From: JBCCDY01 sp039030555
GTDB taxonomy: Bacteria > Bacteroidota > Bacteroidia > Cytophagales > Cyclobacteriaceae
Direction: 5' to 3'
DNA: 64,000 nucleotides
Assembly: GCA_039030555.1 (NCBI GenBank)
Contig: JBCCDY010000018.1
Span: forward strand, 1 to 64,000
In this document: positions 46,801 to 53,605 of the stretch, piece by piece
Layout: every line of letters starts with the position of its first letter
Numbering within the stretch: the first letter of the stretch is position 1
The notes under the pieces: model-generated
The model's input: only the letters and a program-made list of their open reading frames with translations
Told to the model about the DNA's origin: nothing
The model's database searches: none
Made by a program: the position numbers and the translations under genes

Positions 46801-47995
46801 GCTGGCACGAAAAGTATCCGGTACCAGTTCAAAGGATTTCGGCAGAAAATTAGTTGAGCTCTTAAAAACACCTGACCAAAGCTCTTATAACAATATTTTT
46901 CTAGTTGGAGTAGATGCTTCACACGTATGCTATGTTAAGAACGAACTTCAGGAAAACTTTGGTGAAAATTTTATGAACCTTAATTTCTATGATGTTGAAA
47001 AAGACTCCTTAAATATTGCTCTGGATGAATCTGAAAACTCATTCGATATGAAAAATATTAAGAATTTCAACGATCAATTCTCATCGTTCATTACATCATT
47101 GGAGTCACTCAAGAGGGATAAAATTATTGTTTTCGTAGAACACTTTGAATTCGCTTATAATAGTAAAAAGCTCAACCGAATTAAACTACACTTATTAAAA
47201 TATATGGTTGATCGGAAGAATATCAGTGTAGTGATCTCATCAGAAATCAATGCCACAAAGCTTCTTGATTTTTACGAAGATAAAATCCATGAACTCGAGG
47301 CTGGACTTCAAAAAAACCCGAACGCCAATAATTTCCCACGCCTAAAAACGGAATTGGAACAACTAGAAGAAGATTCCCGTAAATGGCAGCACGTACTAGG
47401 AAGCTTCGCCAAAATTATCCTTCCTATGAGGAAGTTTGATGATAATCACGAACAATTACAAAGTGGGGATTACCACGATTATATAATGCGGCTTGCTCCG
47501 TTCGACGGCCCAAAATTGGACGATGACGATAAAATACTAACAGTACAAGAGATATCATATCCGTTCTATTTTGCCATCTGGAATTCCCTCTCCAAACACG
47601 AACGCTATATTGTCTATGATATAGCACGAGACAATTTTGTGAATACTTCAAACGTAACAGGTATTCAAAACCTACTCAACAAAGGAATTCTAGTTTATGA
47701 TGATTCTTTGAGGTTAATGAATGATAGCTTTACCAATTTTGTGCTTTCAAAAGTCAATAGTGATGAGGCCCTCGAAATGGAAATGGAATCCAGAAAAAAG
47801 GGAGCCTGGGGTTCAGTTTCAATTATACTGATCTTACTTATTGTTAGTCTCATGGTATTTCTATATTTCGGCCAGCAGAGCGTCATATATGATCTCAGCG
47901 CGGTTGTCACATCGCTTGGGGCAATTTTAGGTTTCTTGATACGATTCGGAGGGATTTTCAGTTTTGGGGGAAGCAAAGGTAGTAGTCATTCATAG
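43844..47995 (+). CDS. giant multi-pass membrane protein with Cache-like sensor and degenerate ATPase-like domain
   Basis: This 1383-residue protein starts at GTG (43844) and has about 12 membrane segments. Two large outer regions (about 34-220, and 285-570 with the Cache-like GFGFCIFDINGNTLFHSD) are followed by a membrane block (about 576-800), a third outer loop (about 800-948), and a cytoplasmic domain (about 975-1315), then two last helices. In the cytoplasmic part, NIFLVGVDASHVCYVKNEL stands where a P-loop would be but lacks Gly-Lys-Ser/Thr. DKIIVFVEHFEF resembles Walker B, NISVVISSEIN a sensor-1 strand, and VTGIQNLLNKGILVYDD a winged helix. I do not recognise the family; a signal-sensing transducer with a STAND-like pseudo-ATPase is inferred. 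Confidence 0.75.
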   Translation: MSVRFSKQSISILSTLFLVGVGFSLYFFFYIPIQEKKIIQNNFRVLNRIVQNIHSLEESYIKNAEIISQNTKIDDVNNEIQSIGSKKPERLKTDGKGINDNIYYTDDDIIIGIKNKKGSSDDDTLSNSERYKYYSVNYSNFFNKSLLHRKDVFDQIIISKDGVPLYTNSIFSPLDTLSLNESRAKISIADIEYVSLNASISKDIFISGLISETHFNQEKRGVGLLVVISSTVILIFVILSMPLLKLKIMGNFERLHRSDVFFTGLSIVLGSAVLTILILWSATYFTDKKVQQGQLSELTSKIEKRFQEELQEIVFELSKVNTKYKPEVRNYKVPNGTADSVDVTQISVHNPNGNLDEIDKYEAGFEISYYRVFQNTLDNDTSISYKNFNAIFWSDNVGRGLVVLSPFNDPSYAQDLKHRHYLKDIINNTAARFTDKNDSTHKIAIESIKSVNDGRYETGIGYGTGNPTLPVIALSTKLGSIMEPILSEGFGFCIFDINGNTLFHSDIQKNINENFLDETGSKFHSAVLSQTEKCTEVTYGGEKRLIYLKPLSFLPNYYMATFQDSVQFNSPYSLAIHTTVVLYFFFVSVLTLFLLLIYILSLKSNKLKQHGFIFDWLRPRENEVYLEKYRVLFVVFIVSSFVIVFTGLMVRYQPEVLISALLLNTACLIFFSFHFLSEHDETSVRPKSLLLLANAPFGVLVVLLSVFSRFCFLQLSECNLSPQNDLFIILTLVMNIGLFIVLIGILLKAKIIMAKVKKVIRLVSRFIEVNTQTQYLYTTFCWVIIVSVIPICVFFGLSLSAEQQISKTYSSFLTYNRLLNWDYAVEQEYKGKFKNDARLNELIESRKKSNRHLYFIGAHFSEESDSEFVPHRSLRYFQNVYQLIRPFYNDYSRVSNAFMSSKGIITRGDSTCKERKHSWSLNQYRDKIRFDEGSSSKAGIGHSISLDRWAFKFTFLHILGLIALLLAYFQVHRFALIKIFGFEYKRLARKVSGTSSKDFGRKLVELLKTPDQSSYNNIFLVGVDASHVCYVKNELQENFGENFMNLNFYDVEKDSLNIALDESENSFDMKNIKNFNDQFSSFITSLESLKRDKIIVFVEHFEFAYNSKKLNRIKLHLLKYMVDRKNISVVISSEINATKLLDFYEDKIHELEAGLQKNPNANNFPRLKTELEQLEEDSRKWQHVLGSFAKIILPMRKFDDNHEQLQSGDYHDYIMRLAPFDGPKLDDDDKILTVQEISYPFYFAIWNSLSKHERYIVYDIARDNFVNTSNVTGIQNLLNKGILVYDDSLRLMNDSFTNFVLSKVNSDEALEMEMESRKKGAWGSVSIILILLIVSLMVFLYFGQQSVIYDLSAVVTSLGAILGFLIRFGGIFSFGGSKGSSHS

Positions 47996-48074
47996 CTATT
48001 AAATTTCTTTCATAGCCCAAGATTTAAAGAGATCTATCGTAATTTAAGTTTCAATGAATTTTAATTGAGTCCAA

Positions 48075-48542
48075 ATGCAACAACCAGATTCCTTAAATCA
48101 AGTAGCAGAATTCCATAAAACCTTCCAGCATCCTGTTTTGGAAAAGCCTACTATTCCTGACCCAAAACGGTGCACCCTAAGAGTAGAGTTACTTTCAGAA
48201 GAACTTAAAGAACTAGATCAAGCTATTAAAGATCAGGATATAGTAGAAATAGCTGATGCACTCTGCGATTTACAATATGTACTTTCCGGAGCTGTTCTGG
48301 AATTTGGATTGGGTGATCGGTTCAAGGATTTATTTGATGAAGTTCAGCGATCTAATATGAGCAAAGCTTGTGAAAATGAAGAAGAAGCTAAGGCCACAGT
48401 TGAGCATTATAAAAGTAAAGGAACCGAATGTCATTATGTAGAAAAGGAGAGTAAATATCTAGTCTATAGGAATTCAGATAACAAGACTCTGAAGTCAGTT
48501 AATTATTCTCCAGCTGATTTGAGTGGAATATTAAGTAAATAA
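48075..48542 (+). CDS. MazG/PRA-PH-like nucleoside triphosphate pyrophosphohydrolase
   Basis: The 155-residue protein carries the all-alpha NTP pyrophosphatase pattern: LRVELLSEELKELDQAI (first helix, metal-binding Glu residues) and DIVEIADALCDLQYVLSGAVLEFGLG (second helix, Glu and Asp). It fits the short phage-like/PRA-PH subgroup. These enzymes remove pyrophosphate from non-canonical or regulatory nucleotides. The C-terminal 50 residues (CHYVEKESKYLVYRNSDNKTLKSVNYSPADLSGIL) are the usual tail of this subgroup. It starts 79 bases after the giant membrane protein on the same strand, so they may be cotranscribed. Confidence 0.85.
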   Translation: MQQPDSLNQVAEFHKTFQHPVLEKPTIPDPKRCTLRVELLSEELKELDQAIKDQDIVEIADALCDLQYVLSGAVLEFGLGDRFKDLFDEVQRSNMSKACENEEEAKATVEHYKSKGTECHYVEKESKYLVYRNSDNKTLKSVNYSPADLSGILSK

Positions 48543-48649
48543 TATCATTTACAGTATTACTATTTCATTTGAAAGAATAACTAGTATAAGCTATAGTATT
48601 GATTGCGTTTTGTTCCTAACTTCAAGAATAAATAAGAATCCGTAGCTCA

Positions 48650-51403
48650 ATGAATACACTTGATCTCGTTAAGAAAAAAGTAGGTAAACCATATTACGAT
48701 CTTGAATTCGTTTTACTGGCCTTAAAAGAGGTATTGATCGAAAATGGAGAGGAAAGTATCGCCAAAGAAATTCCTCTGATCAATAATATAGAATATCAGG
48801 ATCTGAGTCACTTTACGTCTAAGCACGTACAACTTTATAGCATCATATTTCAGCTCATCCATACGGTTGAAATCAATGCCGCTGTCCAGGAACGTAGAGC
48901 TGATGAAGACGTTAATTTAGGATCTGTAAATGGCCTTTGGGCATCTCAGTTTAGTAAGATCAAAAAACTTGGTTTTTCAGAAGAAGAGATTATTGGCCAA
49001 CTTAAAAATGTTACACTTTCACCCGTACTAACAGCACATCCAACAGAAGCTAAGCGTACAACTGTTCTTGAACATCATCGCGACTTATATCTCAACCTTG
49101 TTCGGAAAGAGAATTCCATGTTCAGCAAAACAGAGCAGGAAAATTTAAGAACCAGCATAAAACTAACCCTTTTCAAGCTTTGGAAAACCGGTGAGATCTT
49201 TCTTGAGAAGCCTGACCTTGATTCTGAGTTGAGAAACATACTCTATTACTTCTTAAACGTTTTTCCTGAAATTATTCCGATTATGGATAGAAGAATGGTT
49301 CAGTCGTGGGAATATGCAGGCTTTAATAAACAGACCATTTTAGAAAGAGGGATTTATCCTAAAATTCGGTTCGGAGACTGGGTTGGTGGCGACCGTGACG
49401 GTCATCCTCTGGTCACGGCAGAGTTTACGGAACATACCCTTTCCCTACTGAGACTTAACGCTTTCATTATCATTCGAAGGAAGTTGATGATCGTATTAAA
49501 GGATCTGAGTTTTAGTTTAGATCTGGAGTCTTCTTTTCAGCCTATGAAAGAAAGAATTGAATCCATGGCTGAAGAACTGGGTGAACGTGGAAAAAGCGCC
49601 ATTGAAAGAAACAGAAATGAAGCATTTCGACAGCTTATAAATCTTATGGTCGTTAAGCTCCCGCTAGAAGTTGCGCGTGGACATGCAACTTCTGTTAGGG
49701 AATGGGAAGGATCATACGTTAAGCCAGACGAGCTACTTAACGATCTGAAGCTGTTGAAAGAGGGTTTAAAGAACTTTGGAGCAGGAAACTTTGCGAACGA
49801 AAGCATCACTGATGTAATCAGAACAGTTTCTACTTTTGGCTTCCATTTAGCGGAGCTCGATATTCGACAGAATAGCGCTTTTCATGATGCTGCCATTTCA
49901 GAACTTATGAATATCGCAGGGCTTGAGGGGGACAAATACCCTGAGATGTCAGAAGATGAGAGGCTGAATTTCATTAATGGAGAATTTGAGCTCAGAAGAC
50001 CATTCACACTGGCAAATTGTAAACTCGGCGAAAAGTCGTCAAAGGTTATAGGGGTTTATCGGGTTGTCCAAAAACACATTTCAAAATTTGGACACGAGCC
50101 CTTCGGCTATTTCATAGTCAGCATGACCCGTAGCCTTTCAGATTTATTAGGGGTTTACCTACTTCAAAGAGAGGCCGGGCTCACAAAAGATACTGAAGAA
50201 GGAATAATATCGCTTGTTCCAGTCGTTCCGTTACTTGAAACGATAGAAGACCTTCAGAATGGACCTGAAATTCTCGATAAATTTCTTTCTCATCCGGTAA
50301 CAAAGCGAACGCTGAAATACCACCAGGAAGTACGAAAACAGGAAATTCCGGTACAATTAGTTATGGTCGGCTATAGCGATAGCAATAAAGATGGCGGTAT
50401 TATCGCCAGTCAGTATAACCTGCTAAAAGCACAAAGGGAGTTAGCTAAAATCGGCAGAAAGCATGGAGTTGACGTTCAGTACTTCCATGGAAAAGGAGGC
50501 TCTATCAGTCGGGGTGCTGGCCCAACCCATTACTTCATAGAAGCACTGGCAAAGAATAGCCTTGGAAATGGAATCAGAATAACCGAGCAAGGTGAAACCA
50601 TTGAGCGGAAATATGCTAATAAAGTGAATGCGGCATACAACCTGGAGTTATTGGCTGCGACTTCATTATTAAAGAAAATGACTGACCAGAAAAATGAGGG
50701 TGAACGTCTAAATGAAGACCGGGAGTTTCTATTAAAGTGGATGGCCGATAAAAGTTTTGAAACTTATAGAAAGCTTCTCGAGGCCAAAGATTTTATACCT
50801 TTCTTCAGGCAGGTCACTCCAATAGATGCTATTGAAAATAGTAAAATCGGATCTCGCCCATCGAGGAGGACAGGGAGCAACTCGCTAAGTGATTTAAGGG
50901 CGATTCCATGGGTTTTTTCATGGACACAAAATCGATTCAACATCACCTCATGGTATGGTGTAGGAACTACCTTAGAGGAGCTTAAGAAAAATGAACTTGA
51001 TTCGTATGAGCTGCTTTCGAAACTGATGAAAAACGATCCGTTTGTTCGCTATCTTTTTACCAATATTGATACCAGTCTTGCTGCTACAGAGGAAAGTATC
51101 ATGAACATGTACGCCGAATTGGTAGAAGACCCTGAAGTAAGAGAGAGGTTTATGGGAATGATTTTCGAAGAACTAGAATTGACTCGCTCACACATGGATA
51201 AGATCTTAGAAAGGGATATTCAAGATCGAAGGACTCAACACTATTATTCTAATATTCTTAGGGGTTCGATAATGAATGTTTTGCATGAAAAACAGATTGA
51301 CCTCTTGAAAAAGTATAGATCGGAAGGCGATCAAAACGGAACTCTACTGGAACTGTTGATGACTATAAATGCTCTTGCCGGTGGACTTGGTAATACCGGT
51401 TGA
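48650..51403 (+). CDS. ppc: phosphoenolpyruvate carboxylase
   Basis: The 917-residue protein matches PEP carboxylase throughout: LTAHPTEAKRTT (catalytic His near 130), FGDWVGGDRDGHPLV, VMVGYSDSNKDGG (about 570), FHGKGGSISRGAGP (about 612), and the end INALAGGLGNTG. It adds bicarbonate to PEP to make oxaloacetate, feeding the TCA cycle. It is cytoplasmic and standalone. A strong inverted repeat follows its stop. It lies 107 bases after the pyrophosphohydrolase gene. Confidence 0.96.
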   Translation: MNTLDLVKKKVGKPYYDLEFVLLALKEVLIENGEESIAKEIPLINNIEYQDLSHFTSKHVQLYSIIFQLIHTVEINAAVQERRADEDVNLGSVNGLWASQFSKIKKLGFSEEEIIGQLKNVTLSPVLTAHPTEAKRTTVLEHHRDLYLNLVRKENSMFSKTEQENLRTSIKLTLFKLWKTGEIFLEKPDLDSELRNILYYFLNVFPEIIPIMDRRMVQSWEYAGFNKQTILERGIYPKIRFGDWVGGDRDGHPLVTAEFTEHTLSLLRLNAFIIIRRKLMIVLKDLSFSLDLESSFQPMKERIESMAEELGERGKSAIERNRNEAFRQLINLMVVKLPLEVARGHATSVREWEGSYVKPDELLNDLKLLKEGLKNFGAGNFANESITDVIRTVSTFGFHLAELDIRQNSAFHDAAISELMNIAGLEGDKYPEMSEDERLNFINGEFELRRPFTLANCKLGEKSSKVIGVYRVVQKHISKFGHEPFGYFIVSMTRSLSDLLGVYLLQREAGLTKDTEEGIISLVPVVPLLETIEDLQNGPEILDKFLSHPVTKRTLKYHQEVRKQEIPVQLVMVGYSDSNKDGGIIASQYNLLKAQRELAKIGRKHGVDVQYFHGKGGSISRGAGPTHYFIEALAKNSLGNGIRITEQGETIERKYANKVNAAYNLELLAATSLLKKMTDQKNEGERLNEDREFLLKWMADKSFETYRKLLEAKDFIPFFRQVTPIDAIENSKIGSRPSRRTGSNSLSDLRAIPWVFSWTQNRFNITSWYGVGTTLEELKKNELDSYELLSKLMKNDPFVRYLFTNIDTSLAATEESIMNMYAELVEDPEVRERFMGMIFEELELTRSHMDKILERDIQDRRTQHYYSNILRGSIMNVLHEKQIDLLKKYRSEGDQNGTLLELLMTINALAGGLGNTG

Positions 51404-51419
51404 TAAAATCAGGTAAGAT

Positions 51420-51464
51420 AATACAGGCTGAAGACTTAACTATAAGAAGCCTTCAGCCTGTATT
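51420..51464. terminator. 14-bp perfect stem-loop between convergent genes
   Basis: AATACAGGCTGAAG (51420-51433) and CTTCAGCCTGTATT (51451-51464) form a perfect 14-bp stem with a 17-base loop, placed between the ends of ppc and the OmpA-family gene. The symmetry suits termination in both directions; T tracts are short on each side. Confidence 0.75.
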
Positions 51465-52393
51465 TACTTTAGAACAAGCTCTACCCTTCTGTTTCGTGAT
51501 TTCCCAGACTCACTTTCATTAGAAGCCATAGGTGAAACGGGGCCTACTCCTACTGCCTTTAATTTAGAAATGTTAAGTCCTTTACTTTTTATCCAGTCTA
51601 GTACTGAAGTAGCCCTTCTTTCAGATAAATTCATGTTAAGCTCATAATCCCCAGCGTTATCCGTATGACCTACTATGTAGAATCCTTGATCAGGATTCTT
51701 TTTAAGGTAGCCTGCCAATTCCGAAAGCGCAGGCTCTGACTCTTCTTTGATCGTTGATTTTCCTGTATCAAAATAGATTCCATAAAAAGCGACCTTCCCC
51801 TTTTCTTTAATTCCCTTATCGATATCTGCAACCGTTACTTTATCAAGGGCTAAAGGCTTGGTTTCAATCACATGAAGCTCATATTGTATTTGGTTTTTTT
51901 CTTCTCTAAAGTAGAGAGCTGCATAATAGTTTACACCTTCTTTACTGAAATTATAGGCACGATAAGCATGCTTTCCAAAACGTAGAAATTCACTTAGAGC
52001 TACCTCATTTATAGCTGTAATAGTAACCAGATCATTAGCTTTAACCCCACACTCATCAGCATAACAAGCAAACATTAATTCTGCATCTTTACTTTTAAAT
52101 GCCGCTTCGTAATTTTTTACTAACTGAAAAAGTGATGGCCTGCCTTCAGTATTATTGCCATACAGTATTTTGACTACTTTACCCTCCAAATCCAGATACT
52201 TATCAAATTTTTCATCTTTACCTGCGCTTAGTGGTAGACGATACTTATCAAAATCAATGGATTGATAATCCTTAATATTGAACCCTTCATACCTGGAAAT
52301 GAGCGGATGGTCGGACGATCCTTTTTTATCAGGGCGTTGCGCATAAACGCTGGTACTAAAAAAGAATATGACGGCTATTAATAGTTGTTTCAT
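51464..52393 (-). CDS. OmpA-family peptidoglycan-binding protein
   Basis: The 309-residue protein has a signal peptide (1-18, ending VYA), a unique middle region (20-195) and a C-terminal OmpA domain (about 200-309): FDTGKSTIKEESEPALSELA, FYIVGHTDNAGDYELNMNLS, ERRATSVLDWIKSKGL and KSRNRRVELVLK, with the Asp and Arg that bind diaminopimelate. It tethers the outer membrane to peptidoglycan. The middle part has two cysteines (CYADECG) and a DUF4892-like look (LHVIETKPLALDKV), which I cannot confirm. It ends at the shared terminator. Confidence 0.88.
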   Translation of the reverse strand: MKQLLIAVIFFFSTSVYAQRPDKKGSSDHPLISRYEGFNIKDYQSIDFDKYRLPLSAGKDEKFDKYLDLEGKVVKILYGNNTEGRPSLFQLVKNYEAAFKSKDAELMFACYADECGVKANDLVTITAINEVALSEFLRFGKHAYRAYNFSKEGVNYYAALYFREEKNQIQYELHVIETKPLALDKVTVADIDKGIKEKGKVAFYGIYFDTGKSTIKEESEPALSELAGYLKKNPDQGFYIVGHTDNAGDYELNMNLSERRATSVLDWIKSKGLNISKLKAVGVGPVSPMASNESESGKSRNRRVELVLK

Positions 52394-52472
52394 AGCTTAT
52401 TTTAAGATTGGTTTTTTTTATTAAATATAACTTTGAAAGGCTTTAGCCATCATATTCAATAGGTTTAAAGCT

Positions 52473-52592
52473 TAAATCAATGCCGTTTTACTAAGATAGA
52501 GAACATCAATTTTTCTCTTTCGGTGGGTTTAAACCCACCGCTATGGACGGCTTTTAACTGACGGTAGACTAAGCTTAACAGCATTGATTTCG
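52473..52592. repeat. 120-bp palindromic MITE-like repeat with flanking 11-bp direct repeats
   Basis: AAATCAATGC (52474-52483) and GCATTGATTT (52581-52590) are perfect ends of an element with the 20-base palindrome CGGTGGGTTTAAACCCACCG at 52521-52540. GGTTTAAAGCT stands on both sides (52462-52472 and 52593-52603), as a target duplication would. No ORF is present. It occupies the space between the small lipoprotein gene and ompA, both minus, so RNA read through it would fold and could terminate or insulate. It shares no ends with the element at 7174, so it is a different family. Confidence 0.65.
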
Positions 52593-52634
52593 GGTTTAAA
52601 GCTCTACCAGGCTTTTGTAAAAAAGCTTTTTATA

Positions 52635-53180
52635 CTAATTGGATAAGGTTCCTGTTCTAAAAGAACCGGATAGGGTGGTACTATTGCCATCTTCGTCTTG
52701 AACGGTTCCTGAGAAATTACCCTCTACTTCTGCGCCTATTCCTCCAATCGGTGTATAAGAGGTTACGTTTAAGGTAATATTCGCAGCCTCATAAACAACT
52801 GCATTGCTTGAACTTGTTACCAATGCAAGAGAAAGTCCTTGTGGAGCATCTTCATCCTCCCCAGCCTCTGCCGTCAGGGTGGAAGTACCAGTTGATTTCC
52901 CATCGAAAATGACAACGAAACTAATGGTCTCCCCTGTGGTAGTAGAGCCACCCATACTTACAGAAGTCCAACTTACACCAGGGTTGGTTAAGGCAATGAT
53001 AGCCGCATTGAATCCGGTAAAGTCACCTTCAAAGCTGGAATTGCCTACCGTAAACTCCAGAAAAGGATCTGCAATAACCGGTGCCTCTTCTTCATCGCTG
53101 GAATCGCAGGAAGAGAAAAAAGGTAGTGAAAAAAGGCATAGTAGTCCTAACGCAAATAATGTTCGTCTTTGTGTCTTCAT
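52635..53180 (-). CDS. hypothetical lipoprotein, beta-rich
   Basis: The 181-residue protein has a lipoprotein signal (FFSSC, Cys26), an acidic stretch (DSSDEEEAP) that fits surface-exported lipoproteins of Bacteroidota, and a beta-rich body (FLEFTVGNSSFEGDFTG, SFVVIFDGKSTGTSTLTAE, VEGNFSGTVQDEDGNSTTLSGSFRTG). The last segment is typical of small calycin- or DUF6252-like lipoproteins. The function is not known to me. It diverges from the miniature lipoprotein gene at 53345. Confidence 0.75.
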   Translation of the reverse strand: MKTQRRTLFALGLLCLFSLPFFSSCDSSDEEEAPVIADPFLEFTVGNSSFEGDFTGFNAAIIALTNPGVSWTSVSMGGSTTTGETISFVVIFDGKSTGTSTLTAEAGEDEDAPQGLSLALVTSSSNAVVYEAANITLNVTSYTPIGGIGAEVEGNFSGTVQDEDGNSTTLSGSFRTGTLSN

Positions 53181-53344
53181 AATTGTAAACTCTTTGAAAT
53201 TGATTTTTAATTAATTGTTAAGCAAAGCGCTCATTAGCACATACAGGAAAACATTCGAGATTGGGTCAGGGATCTGGATTTTTTTGTTAATTGAAATGAA
53301 ATTAGGGTATTAACTAAATTCAAATCCATTTGAGATTGGTAATT

Positions 53345-53494
53345 ATGAAGATTTCAAGAATCGTAACTATTTTGTTTTTTACTGCATTTATTCTCTCATC
53401 ATGTGCGGAGGATGAAATGGATGAGTTTGAACTGTATGATGAATCGTCAGCTCAAGAAATTGGAGATATTGATAGAACTCAGCCTAATAAATAG
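53345..53494 (+). CDS. miniature lipoprotein (49 residues)
   Basis: A short frame, ATG 53345 to TAG 53494, encodes a charged start and hydrophobic core (MKISRIVTILFFTAFILSSC) with a clear lipobox (LSSC, Cys20), followed by a 29-residue very acidic tail (AEDEMDEFELYDESSAQEIG) and no further domain. It is convincing as a lipoprotein because the lipobox stands at the right place in an otherwise empty interval. The acidic residues just after the cysteine resemble the surface-export signal of Bacteroidota lipoproteins. Function unknown. It may also be a degraded end of a longer gene. Confidence 0.65.
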   Translation: MKISRIVTILFFTAFILSSCAEDEMDEFELYDESSAQEIGDIDRTQPNK

Positions 53495-53605
53495 ACATCA
53501 GCTCAATCGAGTAATTAGAATCTAATAACAACTTCATAAGAGATTACCGTCGAAAGGCATCTGCTTGACCTGAAATACATATCAAAGGTTTATTACATTC
53601 GGAGA

